This document shows, piece after piece, positions 21,751-33,015 of a stretch of DNA of 64,000 bases. The notes under the pieces were generated by a model. It was not told the DNA's origin and did not search any database. It was given only the letters and a program-made list of their open reading frames with translations. Made by a program: the position numbers and the translations under genes. This DNA comes from Gentiana macrophylla (lineage: Eukaryota > Streptophyta > Magnoliopsida > Gentianales > Gentianaceae), in assembly GCA_026214975.1 (NCBI GenBank), contig CM047815.1:62131852-62195851 (forward strand), in the 5' to 3' direction. How positions within the stretch are numbered: position 1 is the stretch's first letter; the number at the start of each line of letters is the position of its first letter.

Positions 21751-23243
21751 TCACTTTGCGAAGATATTTCGGCGCAATCACTTTTCCCTAAAATGGTAGA
21801 GATGGAGGATAATTGCTCATCGGGGGGCTTTTCTAAGCAGGGTGTGAATGCCTCCTCAGGTTCTTTCTCCTCATCCATAAAATCCTCTACATTTTCCTTG
21901 TTCTTTGGGATTGGTGGAGTAAGCTCCTTTTTAATTCTAGTCATTGTTGCATTCACATCCCTAGGGTTCCTATCAGTGTTGCTTGGAAATCCCCTAGGAG
22001 GTCTAGTTGACAGTTGTTCAGCTAATTGTCCTATTTGATGAGAGAGATTATGGACTAAGGCTTCTTGGTTGGTGACTCTGGCATCATTATTCTGACAGTA
22101 TTGGTGAAAGTTTGTAGCCAAGTCAGTAATGGAATTTGCTAATTGATTCACAGTGTCAGACATTGTGTTCCTCATCTTTTCAAGTGCAACTTCCCAACCG
22201 TAAGTTTGAGCTTGCTGAGGTACATAAGTGTTGTGTGGTTTTACCCCTTCATTCGGATCACTCCATCGGAATTCAGGTTGTTCATGATTGGTTTGTAACC
22301 GTCATAGTGATTACCCTGTCTCCCAATGTAATTGGCTTCTTTAGTACCTGCATTCTCTAATGGCCTAGTCGTTTCCGTCCCTTTTCCAGTCTCTACTCGT
22401 ACAATCCTCTCATGCATACCATCCACCATATTATTTATGATCAATAGAGTATGTAGGATCTTATGCGATACATCCTCCTCAAATAAATTGTCGGCCATCT
22501 TCACAGTTGCTATTTCACCACCTCCCCATTGGCTATTCATTGCTATTTGCTCCATCTTTCCTCATGCCTCCTCAGGAGTTAAAAAACAAACGCTCCATTA
22601 CTGGAGGCATATACTCTTATCTTCTCCGTATCTCTCAATCCATGGTAAAAGGTTTGCATTAAAATCCATAGAGGGATATCATGATGAGGGCACTTCCTCA
22701 TGGACTCCTTAAAACGTTCCCAAGCTTGATCAAAACTCTCCACAGGTTGCTGCTTGAACCCCAAGATATCTTGGCGTAACTTAAAGGTCTTTCCTCAAGG
22801 AAAGTACTTATTCATGAACTTTTTTGCAGCAGTTCCTCCCAGGTCGTGATTGATCTACCCTCTAAAGAGAAAAGCCATTGCTTAGCTTTATCTTTCAAAG
22901 TGAAAGGGAAAAGTTTTAGCTTAATGTTATCCTCAGGAACCAGTTCTGGCTTCACGGTACTAACGATCTCTAAGAAATTCATCACGTGAATGCCAGGATC
23001 TTCATTCAGGATACCATGAAAAGTGGAATAGTTTGCCACCATTTGAATGACATTAGGTTTCGGGTGATAAACTTCAGCAGCATTTTCAGGCACTACGATA
23101 GCAGGAATGAATTGTTCAATGGTAGGCGTTGCATAGCTTTGCAAAGTATGCCTTTCCCATGCAGCCACAGCTTGGTTTACAAAATTTGCATTATTAAAAT
23201 TATTTCCATTTACCTGGTTGGCTTCATTCAGAAATCCTTCCAT
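21751..23243 (-). pseudogene. Athila unit 1 gag
   Basis: Read in four frames (23243-22812, 22764-22579, 22555-22241, 22175 onward). It holds the retrotransposon gag core: STFHGILNEDPGIHVMNFLE, KLFPFTLKDKAKQWLFSL, FDQAWERFKESMRKCPHHDI and FYHGLRDTEK. The last frame runs without a break from the gag C-terminus (KKELTPPIPKNKENV) straight into the RNase H tail and integrase, which shows the deletion of protease, RT and RNase H. A run of T near 22822-22827 causes the first frameshift. Confidence 0.9.
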
Positions 23244-23723
23244 GTCAGAGTTAGATTGATCGGAATGTTGTGTTCATTCAGATTTTTCCTTGCCTTGCTC
23301 TTCGTTTGGATCCTCAGAATTCCGGGCAGCTCGTTCTTATTATTTTTATTTTTATTTTTATTTGCACGACAAAAACAACAATAAATAATGAAAATACGCC
23401 AAGACTACTGCCTTTGGCGAGACTCTAAAATAGACAAAAATTAAAATAACAAAAACAATAAACAATTAGAAACTTTAAAGGCTAATCCTTTAACTAGACT
23501 CAATAAATAAAAACTAAACTAAAACAGACTCTAAAAATATGAAAATTATAGAAACACGAAGCAAACACTGTATAGAACAGAACGGAGCAGAAACTACCAA
23601 GATTTGTTCTACGACTCTTACCCGTTATTTCTATGTTATAAAAACTAATTAAACAGACACTATTTACACTATTTACGAATCTACTTTTAACAAAATAAGC
23701 TATACTCAGTTTAATGACACGAG

Positions 23724-23741
23724 TCCCCGGCAACGGCGCCA
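23724..23741 (+). other. Athila unit 1 PBS (tRNA-Asp)
   Basis: Plus strand TCCCCGGCAACGGCGCCA equals the 3' end of plant tRNA-Asp, so the minus (sense) strand is its primer-binding site. It sits 6 bp from the boundary of LTR 2 at 23748. The leader from here to the gag start (23244-23723) is AT-rich with no ORF of note. Confidence 0.93.
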
Positions 23742-23747
23742 AAAACT

Positions 23748-25300
23748 TGATGACGGTCAAGTTATAAAAATAACTTGATACCTAAATAACCAACTAGCAA
23801 GAGAACTAGGTTCAATCGTAGTATAGCTAGATAGAGTCGAGGTCGATCCCACAGAGACTCGGCTTAAACAAGTACAACGTTATTAAACTAAAAATAGATT
23901 AAAGGCGATCTCCGACCAACAATAACGTAAAAATAAAAGTTGACACGATAGAAAACACAAAGACTAACAATACGACACAAGACACTAAACACTTATTTTT
24001 ATGGTTTTATAAGACTCTAACAAACGGTATTAATTACGGTAGTAGTAATTAATCCCCCATATATGTATATCTAAGCCGAGACAGAAAAGACATTAAGGTT
24101 GATTATATTTTGGCTACGGGAGTCACCCCTAAACTGGATCTAATTCGTGAACGGATAGAAGATCTTTATGCTTAATTACGAATCCTTCATTGGACAGGAT
24201 AAAACATCATATAACAAGCATGCTATACCAAACTAGGGATGCCGATCTAAAATCGTCACCTCGTTTAGGCAACCACCGTGGACAGGTTGGCACACCTCCT
24301 AAACGATCGGCTAACTAATGTCCTAGTAACATGACAATTTTCACAATATATCATATTAATTTACGAGAACGATGTAACAAATTGGCGGATCTATTACATG
24401 TTTATATGAAAAACAGAAAGCACCACGTGGCGAAGTCGTTCACGGAAAATTACTAGAATCTTGATGGCTAGATCTAACCATATAGACCATGGTAGATCTA
24501 GACCAGTGACTCTAGAATTTTCTCGTAAAACGCCTTCGTACGGCTTAGATCTACATGAATATGGGTTTGTTAATTAACTACATCATGAAATCAATACACA
24601 AACGACTACTCCATAACGAAATAAAATAGATCTACGAATAAAAACAACAAATTTGGATAGGCATTACCCTCGTAGACGGAGGGTCCTCCGATCCTTCAAT
24701 GCAATCTCTAATCGATGAATCCATCGCCTCCTTGATGAAGAAACATAATATAAAATAAGAATAACTATATTGATAAACTAAAAGTATTGTAATATTGTGT
24801 TCTAGAGTGTATTTGGTGTGTAGTCTACATCTCTATTTATAGGGGTTTAATCTAATTAAAAGATATACTTCAAAATATCAAAACAATTAGAGATCACTCC
24901 CGGCCGGTCTCAAAATGGAAAATGCCCCCCTTGTGTGTCCTCAGTCGACGCCAACTCTTTGGATTGGCTTGCCGGCTCTTGTCATGCCTTACTCCTCTTT
25001 TCGTGTGCTTATCCGATCTTTATCTTCAATGCATCCGGATTTGCTTGGATTTATCTTGTAATTTAATTTGTCCATTTGTAATTATCCTCCAAAAATTATC
25101 TCAATCTACAAAATAAATATTTATCCCAAAGTAAATCATATTTAAATAATTAAAAATGGATAAATACCAATTTATCTTTTATAAATCACACAACATTAAA
25201 TAATAAATATAAACATGTGATTTAATATAAAATATATATTATTAATCTTGATTTAAGGACAATGTTGATGACTTTTATGGGTATAATTTGACCGTCATCA
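23748..25300 (-). repeat. Athila array LTR 2 (shared middle LTR)
   Basis: 1553 bp, the same ends as LTR 1 and LTR 3. It serves as 5' LTR of unit 1 (PBS at 23724-23741) and 3' LTR of unit 2 (PPT at 25301-25315). There is no target-site duplication around it, so it did not arrive as a separate insertion. Confidence 0.95.
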
Positions 25301-25315
25301 ACTACCCCCCACTTA
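25301..25315 (-). other. Athila unit 2 polypurine tract
   Basis: TAAGTGGGGGGTAGT on the minus strand, the same as in unit 1. Confidence 0.88.
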
Positions 25316-26758
25316 GACTTTGATCGTCATGAACAAAGCATCAATAAGTCATTCCCCAATACAACATTTTCCATGGTCAAATCAAACTTACACAAGAAAC
25401 TCGAGTCAACTCATACCATTCATGCTCATAAGGTATCCATTATTCACTACTCGTTATGAATCGAAGTGATGTGTGCATGTGCATTTAATTTTATATCGTG
25501 GCAAGATTAAATTTTATGCTAACTTCGCAGTCTTAACCTACCAACATCAGCATTCCCACTTCTTAAGCCTCGCAGTGGTTAAAGACATGGTGCAATAAGC
25601 AAGAGCGTCATCCATAAGGTTTTTGGACTTGGAGACCGAGAAAATCCTCAAAGCCTCTTAAAAATTTGAATTTTTTACATTTTCATAGTTTCAAACTTTA
25701 CCACTTCTCAAGAAAGAAACTTGCTTTAAAAGGTAAAGTATACATTGCAAGAATCCTTCTCTCACAGATTAGTGGAAGCATTGAATATTACCACAAGCGC
25801 GGGGCTGCTTTGGTAATGTTACTACAAGCCCTGTGTTTAACGCATTATCAAAACACAGATGATTCTCAAGCTTATTACTCCGCTTTGATGGCTAGAAGAT
25901 AAGAATACATCAGCATATAAATATTGACACTAAGTCTGCATAACCAATCATCTACGCAATGTACACATAATTCTTCTTAAGTATTATAATTTGTGCGGTA
26001 CTCGTCGATTCAAATTGAGTAATCAAATAATAAATAACTACTCGCAACAGTTGGCATGAATATCCTTAAGTTTACATTCACATAAGTATAAAATGATCAC
26101 GTACACATGCAACTTGGTTCATTTCCTATAAATTCCATGCTTAAGAACTCACTATTCTAAGGGTACGAGATACTTAATTTGGCATTTGTTCAATTTTTTC
26201 AATTTTCACCGTTTCATTCAATTTTCAATTATAACACATCATAGCTAAGTCTCCTACCCCCCCACTTAAACTTGGCATTGTCCCCAATGACAAAGAAAAA
26301 GGAGAAGTTAAGAAAAAGACTTAGGTCTGGAAATGGCTCTCAGATAGATGCAGAATGTAGGAGCAGTCCAAGCATGTCGTGGAGAAGCAAACAAAACCCT
26401 GTTTAAGCAAACCAAACAGAAGCTCCACGAAACCGTTAATAACATGTCAATGGCCGTTATAAAATAATGTGGCAATAATTAGATATAGAATATCCAAAAA
26501 CAATTTAAGCCACTTTATTTTATACAACCAACGACACAGAAAACCAGAGAGTTAAAACTACAAAACTCACATGTCGGCTATCAAGGAAAAAACCTCGTTT
26601 ATTCCTAACTTAGAATCGGAACATGGAGAGATGAAAAAAAAACCTTAACAGTCTCATGCTACTTTATTCAAAGCAAAAACAAAAACAAATCTAAAAGAAA
26701 GTTTTTAGAAATAGTTCTATGGTTATAGTCGTTAGCTTGACTGTACTCACATGATGGT
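25316..26758 (-). other. Athila unit 2, long 3' noncoding region
   Basis: Counterpart of 18996-20416 and near-identical to it. It includes the purine block beside GGGGACAATG near 26250-26285, with one more G than unit 1 in the G run. No env-like ORF. Confidence 0.65.
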
Positions 26759-28155
26759 CTAGTTGTAACTAGGATTTCCTAGAGTATGTACTTCTTCCTC
26801 CCTATCAAATTGATTCCCGAGGTAATGCTTTACTCGGTGGCCATTCACCATAAAAGTCTTTCGATCATCCAAGTGACTCACCTCTACAACTCCGGAAGGA
26901 AATACTTTACTCACTTTATAAGGACCAAACCATCTTGATTTTAACTTGCCCGGGAAGAGTTTCAAGCGCAAATTGTAAACAACAACCATATCACCCACCT
27001 TAAAGGTGCGGTCAAGGATCTTTTTATCATGAAATCTCTTAGTGCGCTCTTTATAGATACGAGCATTCTCGTAAGCTTCAATGTGAAACTCTTCTAGGCG
27101 AGTCAATTCCAACAATCTCTTTTCTCCGGCTAAACTTTCATTTAAATTCATCATACGCGTAGCCCATAATGCACGGTGCTCAAGTTCAACCGGTAGAAGA
27201 CACACTTTCCCAAAAACAATCTGGTACGGGGACATACCTATGGAAGTCTTATACGCAGTCCGATAAGCCCATAAAGCGTCATCTAACTTCAACGACCAAT
27301 TTTTCCTTGTTGGGTTCACAGTTTTTTCAAGGATGCGCTTAATTTCTCGATTAGTGACCTCAACTTGACCACTTGTTTGGGGATGATAAGCGGTAGCTAA
27401 CTTATGTCTCACCCGTGCCAGCCATTAACTTCTCAAACGGCTTATTACGAAAATGGCTCCCATTATCACTAATGATGGCATGAGGATTCCAAATGCGTGA
27501 AGATATTTTTCTTTAAGAACATGAGACAACCTTCAGCATCATTTGTAGGTGAAGCAATAGCCTCAACCCATTTAGACACATAGTCTACCGCCACCAAAAT
27601 ATAGCGGTTTGAAACAGACGAAGGGAAAGGTCCCACAAAATCAATTCCCCATACATCAAAGAGTTTTGGTTCTAGGATACTCCTCAATGGCATTTCATGT
27701 CTCCTCGAGATATTGCCCGTCATTTGGCATGAATGACAGGATCTAGCATATTCGTGTGCGCTTTGTAAAGATTTGGCGAAGAAAAACCACATTGGAGAAC
27801 TTTAACATGAGCCTTGTCCCTCCATAGTGTCCTCCCGCTTCATAAGTATGGCAATGTTTAAGTATATCGAGGAATTCACTCTCAGGAACACATCTTCTAA
27901 AGATGTTGTCTGAGCAATGCTTAAAAAGATAGGGTTCATCCCAACAATAGTGTTTAAGGTCCGCAAAGAACTTCTTCTTTTGCTGCTGGTTCAAGTCTGG
28001 TGGCAAATATCTCCCGGATAAATAATTCACATAATCTTTAAACCAAGGTTGTTGCTTCTCAGCCTTAACAACCTCACTTCGCGAAGATATTTCGGTACAA
28101 TCACTATTCCCTAAAATGGTAGAGATGGAGGATAATTGCTAATCGGGGGGCTTTT
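26759..28155 (-). pseudogene. Athila unit 2 RNase H tail and integrase
   Basis: Same layout as unit 1 but with more frameshifts. Open stretches are 27743-28030 (YLSGRYLPPDL to the start of the zinc module), 27469-27792 ([42 protein letters not shown]) and 26759-27412 (217 codons: [20 protein letters not shown] with the catalytic E region, then the C-terminal domain to [11 protein letters not shown]). The second catalytic D region near 27470 is damaged. The C-terminal 217 codons are open. Confidence 0.92.
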
Positions 28156-29565
28156 CTAAGCAGGGTGTGAATGCCTCCTCAGGCTCTTTCTCCTCAACCC
28201 TAACATCCCTACATTTTCCTTGTTCTTTGGGATTGGTGGAGTAAGCTCCTTTTTAATTCTAGTCATTATTGCATTCACATCCCTAGGGTTCCTATCAGTG
28301 TTGCTTGGAAATCCCCTAGGAGGTCTAGTTGACAGTTGTTCAGCTAATTGTCCTATTTGATGAGAGAGATTATGTACTAAGGCTTCTTGGTTGGTGACTC
28401 TGGCATCATTATTCTGACAGTATTGGTGAAAGTTTGTAGCCAAGTCAGTAATGGAATTTGCTAATTGATTCACAGTGTCAGACATTGTGTTCCTCATCTT
28501 TTCAAGTGCAACTTCCCAACCGTAAGTTTGAGCATGCTGAGGTACATAAGTGTCGTGTGGTTTTACCCCTTCATTCGGATCACTCCATCGGAATTCAGGT
28601 TGTTCATGATTTGGTTTGTAACCGTCATAGTGATTACCCTGTCTCCCAATGTAATTGGCTTCTTTAGTACCTTCATTCTCTAATGGCCTAGTCGTTTCCG
28701 TCCCTTTTCCAGTCTCTACTCGTACAATCCTCCCATGCATACCATCCACCTTATTATTTATGATCAATAGAGTATGTAGGATCTTATGCGATACATCCTC
28801 CTCAAATAAATTGTCGGTCATCTTCACAGTTGCTATTTCACCACCTCCCCATTGGCTATTCATTGCTATTTGCTCCATCTTTCCTCGTGCCTCCTTAGGA
28901 GATAAAAGAACAAACGCTCCATTACTGGAGGCATCTAATCTTATCTTCTCCGTATCTCTCAATCCATGGTAAAAGGTTTGCATTAAAATCCATAGAGGGA
29001 TATCATGATGAGGGCACTTCCTTATGGACTCCTTAAAACGTTCCCAAGCTTGATCAAAACTCTCCCCAGGTTGCTGCTTGAACTTCAAGATATCTTGGCG
29101 TAACTTAAAGGTCTTTCCTAAAGGAAAGTACTTATTCATGAACTTTTGCAGCAGTTCCTCCCAGGTCGTGATTGATCTACCATGTAAAGAGAAAATCCAT
29201 TGCTTAGCTTTATCTTTTAAAGTGAAAGGGAAAAGTTTTAGCTTAATGTTATCCTCAGGAACCAGTTCTGGCTTCACGGTACTAACGATCTCTAAGAAAT
29301 TCATCACGTGAATGCCAGGATCTTCATTCAGGATACCATGAAAAGTGGAATAGTTTGCCACCATTTGAATGACATTAGGTTTCGGGTGATAAACTTCAGC
29401 AGCATTTTCAGGCACTACGATAGCAGGAATGAATTGTTCAATGGTAGGCGTTGCATAGCTTTGCAAAGTACACCTTTCCCATGTTGCCACAGCTTGGTTT
29501 ACAAAATTTGCATTATTAAAAGTATTTCCATTTACCTGGTTGGCTTCATTCAGTAATTCTTCCAT
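28156..29565 (-). CDS. Athila unit 2 gag, open for 469 codons
   Basis: An uninterrupted gag reading frame, the only long intact retrotransposon protein in the array. N-terminus MEELLNEANQVNGN. The core runs from residue 60 (YSTFHGILNEDPGIHVMNFL) through KLFPFTLKDKAKQWIFSL, FMNKYFPLGKTFKLRQDILK, SFDQAWERFKESIRKCPHHD and FYHGLRDTEK to a C-terminal region with LPNRK-complement and RPPRGFPSNTDRNPRD. The last 15 or so codons are out of frame because of a shift at about 28205, just where gag would continue into the integrase region. No CCHC knuckle is seen, which is common in this lineage. It could still be translated into a near-complete capsid protein. Confidence 0.85.
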   Translation of the reverse strand: MEELLNEANQVNGNTFNNANFVNQAVATWERCTLQSYATPTIEQFIPAIVVPENAAEVYHPKPNVIQMVANYSTFHGILNEDPGIHVMNFLEIVSTVKPELVPEDNIKLKLFPFTLKDKAKQWIFSLHGRSITTWEELLQKFMNKYFPLGKTFKLRQDILKFKQQPGESFDQAWERFKESIRKCPHHDIPLWILMQTFYHGLRDTEKIRLDASSNGAFVLLSPKEARGKMEQIAMNSQWGGGEIATVKMTDNLFEEDVSHKILHTLLIINNKVDGMHGRIVRVETGKGTETTRPLENEGTKEANYIGRQGNHYDGYKPNHEQPEFRWSDPNEGVKPHDTYVPQHAQTYGWEVALEKMRNTMSDTVNQLANSITDLATNFHQYCQNNDARVTNQEALVHNLSHQIGQLAEQLSTRPPRGFPSNTDRNPRDVNAIMTRIKKELTPPIPKNKENVGMLGLRRKSLRRHSHPA

Positions 29566-30045
29566 GTCTGAGTTAGATTGATCGGAATGTTGTGTTCCTT
29601 CAGATTTTTCCTCGCCATGCTCTTCGTTTAGATCCTCAGAAATCCGGGCAGCTCGTTCTTATTATTTTTATTTTTATTTTTATTTGCACGACAAAAACAA
29701 CAATAAACAATGAAAATACGCCAAGACTACTGCCTTTGGCAAGACTCTAAAATAGACAAAAATAAAAATAACAAAAACAATAAACAATTAGAAACTTTAA
29801 AGGCTAATCCTTTAACTAGACTCAATAAATAAAATCTAAACTAAAACAGACTCTAAAAATACGAAAATTATAGAAACACGAAGCAAACACTGTATAGAAC
29901 AGAACGGAGCAGAAACTGCCCAGATTTGTTCTACGACTCTTACCCGTTATTTCTATGTTATAAAAACTAATTAAACAGACACTATTTACACTATTTACAA
30001 ATCTACTTTTAACAAAATAAGCTATACTCAGTTTAATGACACGAG

Positions 30046-30063
30046 TCCCCGGCAACGGCGCCA
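30046..30063 (+). other. Athila unit 2 PBS (tRNA-Asp)
   Basis: Plus-strand TCCCCGGCAACGGCGCCA, the same as in unit 1, 6 bp from the LTR 3 boundary. The leader to gag is 29566-30045. Confidence 0.93.
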
Positions 30064-30069
30064 AAAACT

Positions 30070-31624
30070 TGATGACGGTCAAGTTATAAAAATAACTTGA
30101 TACCTAAATAACCAACTAGCAAGAGAACTAGGTTCAATCGTAGTATAGCTAGATAGAGTCAAGGTCGATCCCACAGAGACTCGGCTTAAACAAGTACAAC
30201 GTTATTAAACTAAAAATAGATTAAAGGCGGTCTCCGACCAACAATAACATAAAAATAAAAGTTGACACGATAGAAAACACAAAGACTAACAATACGACAC
30301 AAGACACTAAACACTTATTTTTATGGTTTTATAAGACTCTAAAAAACGGTGTTGATTACGCTAGTAGTAATTACTCCCCCATATATGTATATCTAAGCCG
30401 AGACAGAAAAGACATTAAGGTTGATTATATTTTGGCTACGGGAGTCACCTCCTAAACTGGATCTAATTCGTGAACGGATAGAAGATCTTTATGCTTAATT
30501 ACGAATCCTTCCTTGGACAGGATAGAACATCATATAACAAGCATGCTATACCAAACTAGGGATGCCGATCTAAAATCGTCACCTCGTTTAGGCAACCACC
30601 GTGGACGGGTTGGTACACCTCCTAAACGATCGGCTAACTAATGTCCTAGTAACATGACAATTTTCACAATATATCATATTAATTTACGAGAACGATGTAA
30701 CAAATTGGCGAGATCTATTACATGTTTATATGAAAAGCGAAAGCACCACGTGGCCGAAGTCGTTCACAGAAAATTACTAGAATCTTGATGGCTAGATCTA
30801 ACCATATAGACCATGGTAGATCTAGACCGGTGACTCTAGAATTTTCTCGTAAAACGCCTTCGTACGGCTTAGATCTACTTGAATATGGGTTTGTTAATCA
30901 ACTACATCACGAAATCAATACACAAACGACTACTCCATAACGAAATAAAATAGATATACGAATAAAAACAACATATTTGGATAGGCATTACCCTCGTAGA
31001 CGGAGGGTCCTCCGATCCATCAATGCAATCTCTAATCGATGTATTCATCGCCTCCGTGATGAAGAAACATAATATAAAATAAGAATAACTATATTGATAA
31101 ACTAAAAGTATTGTAATATTGTGTTCTAGAGTGTATTTGGTGTGTAGTCTACATCTCTATTTATAGGGGTTTAAGCTAATTAAAAGATATACTTCAAAAT
31201 ATCAAAACAATTAGAGATAACTCCCGACCGATCTCAAAATGGAAAATGCGCCCCCCTTGTGTGTCCTCAGTCGACACCAACTCTTTGGATTGGCTTGCCG
31301 GCTCTTGTCATGCCTTACTCCTCTTTTCGTGGTTATCCGATCTTTATCTTCAATGCATCCGGATTTGCTTGGATTTATCTTGTAATTTAATTTGTCCATT
31401 TGTAATTATCCTCCAAAAATTATCTCAATCTACAAAATAAATATTTATCCCAAAGTAAATCATATTTAAATAATAAAAAATTGATAAATACCAATTTATC
31501 TTTTATAAATCACACAACATTAAATAATAAATATAAACATGTGATTTAATATAAAATATATATTATTAATCTCGATTTAAGGACAATGTTGATGACTTTT
31601 ATGGGTATAATTTGACCGTCATCA
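30070..31624 (-). repeat. Athila array LTR 3 (5'-most)
   Basis: 1555 bp, TGATGACGGTC to GACCGTCATCA, followed directly by the right TSD CAAAG at 31625-31629. Confidence 0.95.
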
Positions 31625-32483
31625 CAAAGTCCTCTATTTATAGTGTGAGGTCCAACGTTCATCTGGCTTTAATTCGAATTGTATCAACGTCTCTCTTGTA
31701 ACGGCTATATTTTCTGACCGTTCTGCTGTGTCAGTAACTCATCCAATAAAATTGCTTCCTTTATAACGTTCGATTTATGCGATCGCTGTTGGGTGGTGAC
31801 ATATAAAATCGAGTTTCTATCATTTTTATCTTTGAGTTTATTGTTAGTCAGTTTCTTAACTAACTTGGAGCGTTAACTGAGATTTTACTCTTCTTCAAAT
31901 TTCAGTACTCCAGTTTTCATCTGATTATAATTGACTTAATCAGAGTACACCATGACTCGTTATCATCTAAGAATTCATTGTCCTTATGATTATTAGGTCT
32001 TCATACAAGATCTATAAAGTCAGTTCAGGTCACCACAATCTTGCCTGAAGTCCAACTTTACAGTCTCGACTTGTAATCTTCATAACTGAGTTTGAACCCT
32101 CAGTTCTTCAATCTTCAATAACTGAGTCTGTGTCCCTCAGTTATTCAATCTTCTATATAAGCCAACTGAGTCTATGTCCCTCAGCGAACTTATTTTCTTC
32201 AGTTTGATACTGGTGTATTCTGAGTCAATTTATCTGTCTTAGTGATTTCCAGTTTTCTAGATGACTTCCAGTTTTTCAGTTTTACGACACACTAACTATT
32301 ACAGTGCTTGTCTGATGTAACTTATACAAATATCAGACTCTAGTAAAACCTATACATTCAGTTCTAGACATTTTTTAGCTTTTCACTCTAACAGCTGGCT
32401 TCAGCACTTCATCAATGGGGTTAAGATAATACTTTGAATAAATATGATGAATTATCATCAAAACATAAATTTTATTTCCAACA
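31625..32483 (-). repeat. Copia-1 5' LTR, 5' segment
   Basis: Resumes the Copia-1 LTR exactly where it was cut (CAAAGTCCTC) and matches 329-1185. It ends in CCAACA at 32483, which is the TG start of the LTR on the minus strand, and meets Copia-2 pol at 32484. Confidence 0.93.
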
Positions 32484-33015
32484 GCTTTCCTTTTTGGCAT
32501 GCATCACAAAGACTTTCCTTCTTGAATGTGATCTCTGGCAGGCCTTCAACTAACTTGTTCTTTGATAATGTGTTGATGGTCTTGAAATTTAGATGATTTA
32601 ATCTTCTATGCCAAATCCAGCTGGTTGATTGTTTATTTTTGACAAGCAAACATGATTGTGCCTTAGCTGTTTTCCAATCCACCATATACATGTTATCTTC
32701 TCTTCTTCCTGCAAGAACCACTGTGTTGGTTTGGCTGTGAATCACTTTGCAACCTTCCTTGTTGAAGTGTACATTGTAGCCTTTGTCACAGAATTGGCTG
32801 ATGCTTAGCAGATTGAAATTTTGTCCCTTAACATATGCCACATTTTGAATCTTCAAATTGTCCTTGAGCATTGTGCCTTCCTCCTTAATCTGGCCAGGGT
32901 TTTCTTTGCCTCCAAATGTGACTTTGGCTCCATCAAAAGCTTTGAAATCAGTGAGCCATCCTTTGTTTCCCGTCATGTGTCTGGAACATCCACTGTCTAT
33001 GTACCAGACATCCTA
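32484..33015 (-). pseudogene. Copia-2 protease and pre-integrase domain, cut by Copia-1
   Basis: One minus-strand frame. It begins with the protease active site DSGCSRHMTGNKGW (near 33000), goes through VTFGGKENPGQIKEEG, IQNVAYVKGQNFNLLSISQF and VHFNKEGCKVI, and ends in the zinc module IWHRRLNHLNFKTINTLSKN and CDACQKGK. The frame is open to 32484, where Copia-1 starts. The rest of pol must lie left of the window. The protease DSG and all four zinc ligands are intact, better kept than in Copia-1. Confidence 0.92.

Larger units (their letters stand above)
17425..31624 (-). mobile_element. Athila-type Gypsy array: LTR-int-LTR-int-LTR
   Basis: 14,200 bp bounded by a single 5-bp TSD, CAAAG (17420-17424 and 31625-31629). 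The undisturbed site is seen at 329-333 in the other Copia-1 LTR. It contains three near-identical LTRs and two near-identical internal units, all minus strand. Each unit has a tRNA-Asp PBS, gag, integrase and PPT. Neither unit has protease, RT or a full RNase H. A middle LTR shared by two units is what unequal recombination between LTRs, or a tandem replication product, would leave. The integrase sequence and the Asp PBS fit the Athila/Tat branch of Ty3/gypsy. Confidence 0.95.
1..32483 (-). mobile_element. Copia-1, SIRE-like LTR retrotransposon, interrupted
   Basis: A minus-strand Ty1/copia element. The 5' LTR is on the right and is split by the Athila array. The internal region is 1186-16555 and the 3' LTR runs off the left edge. 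Order on the minus strand is gag, protease, integrase, RT, RNase H (the copia order), followed by a roughly 3-kb non-pol coding tail as in SIRE/Maximus elements. The PBS matches initiator tRNA-Met and the PPT is AAAAAGGGGGAAAT. A LINE (5089-11830) sits in RT and the Gypsy array (17425-31624) sits in the 5' LTR. The element itself lies inside the pol gene of Copia-2: Copia-2 sequence begins at 32484. Its left TSD is outside the window, so the 5-bp repeat GCTTT expected from 32484-32488 cannot be checked. Gag and pol are broken, so it is dead. Confidence 0.9.

Noticed and set aside
23748..25300. Middle Athila LTR as an independent solo LTR
   Set aside because: No target-site duplication, and PBS and PPT lie directly at its two sides.
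29078..29556. Plus-strand frames across the Athila gag
   Set aside because: Shadows of the minus-strand gag in other frames, with no domain of their own.
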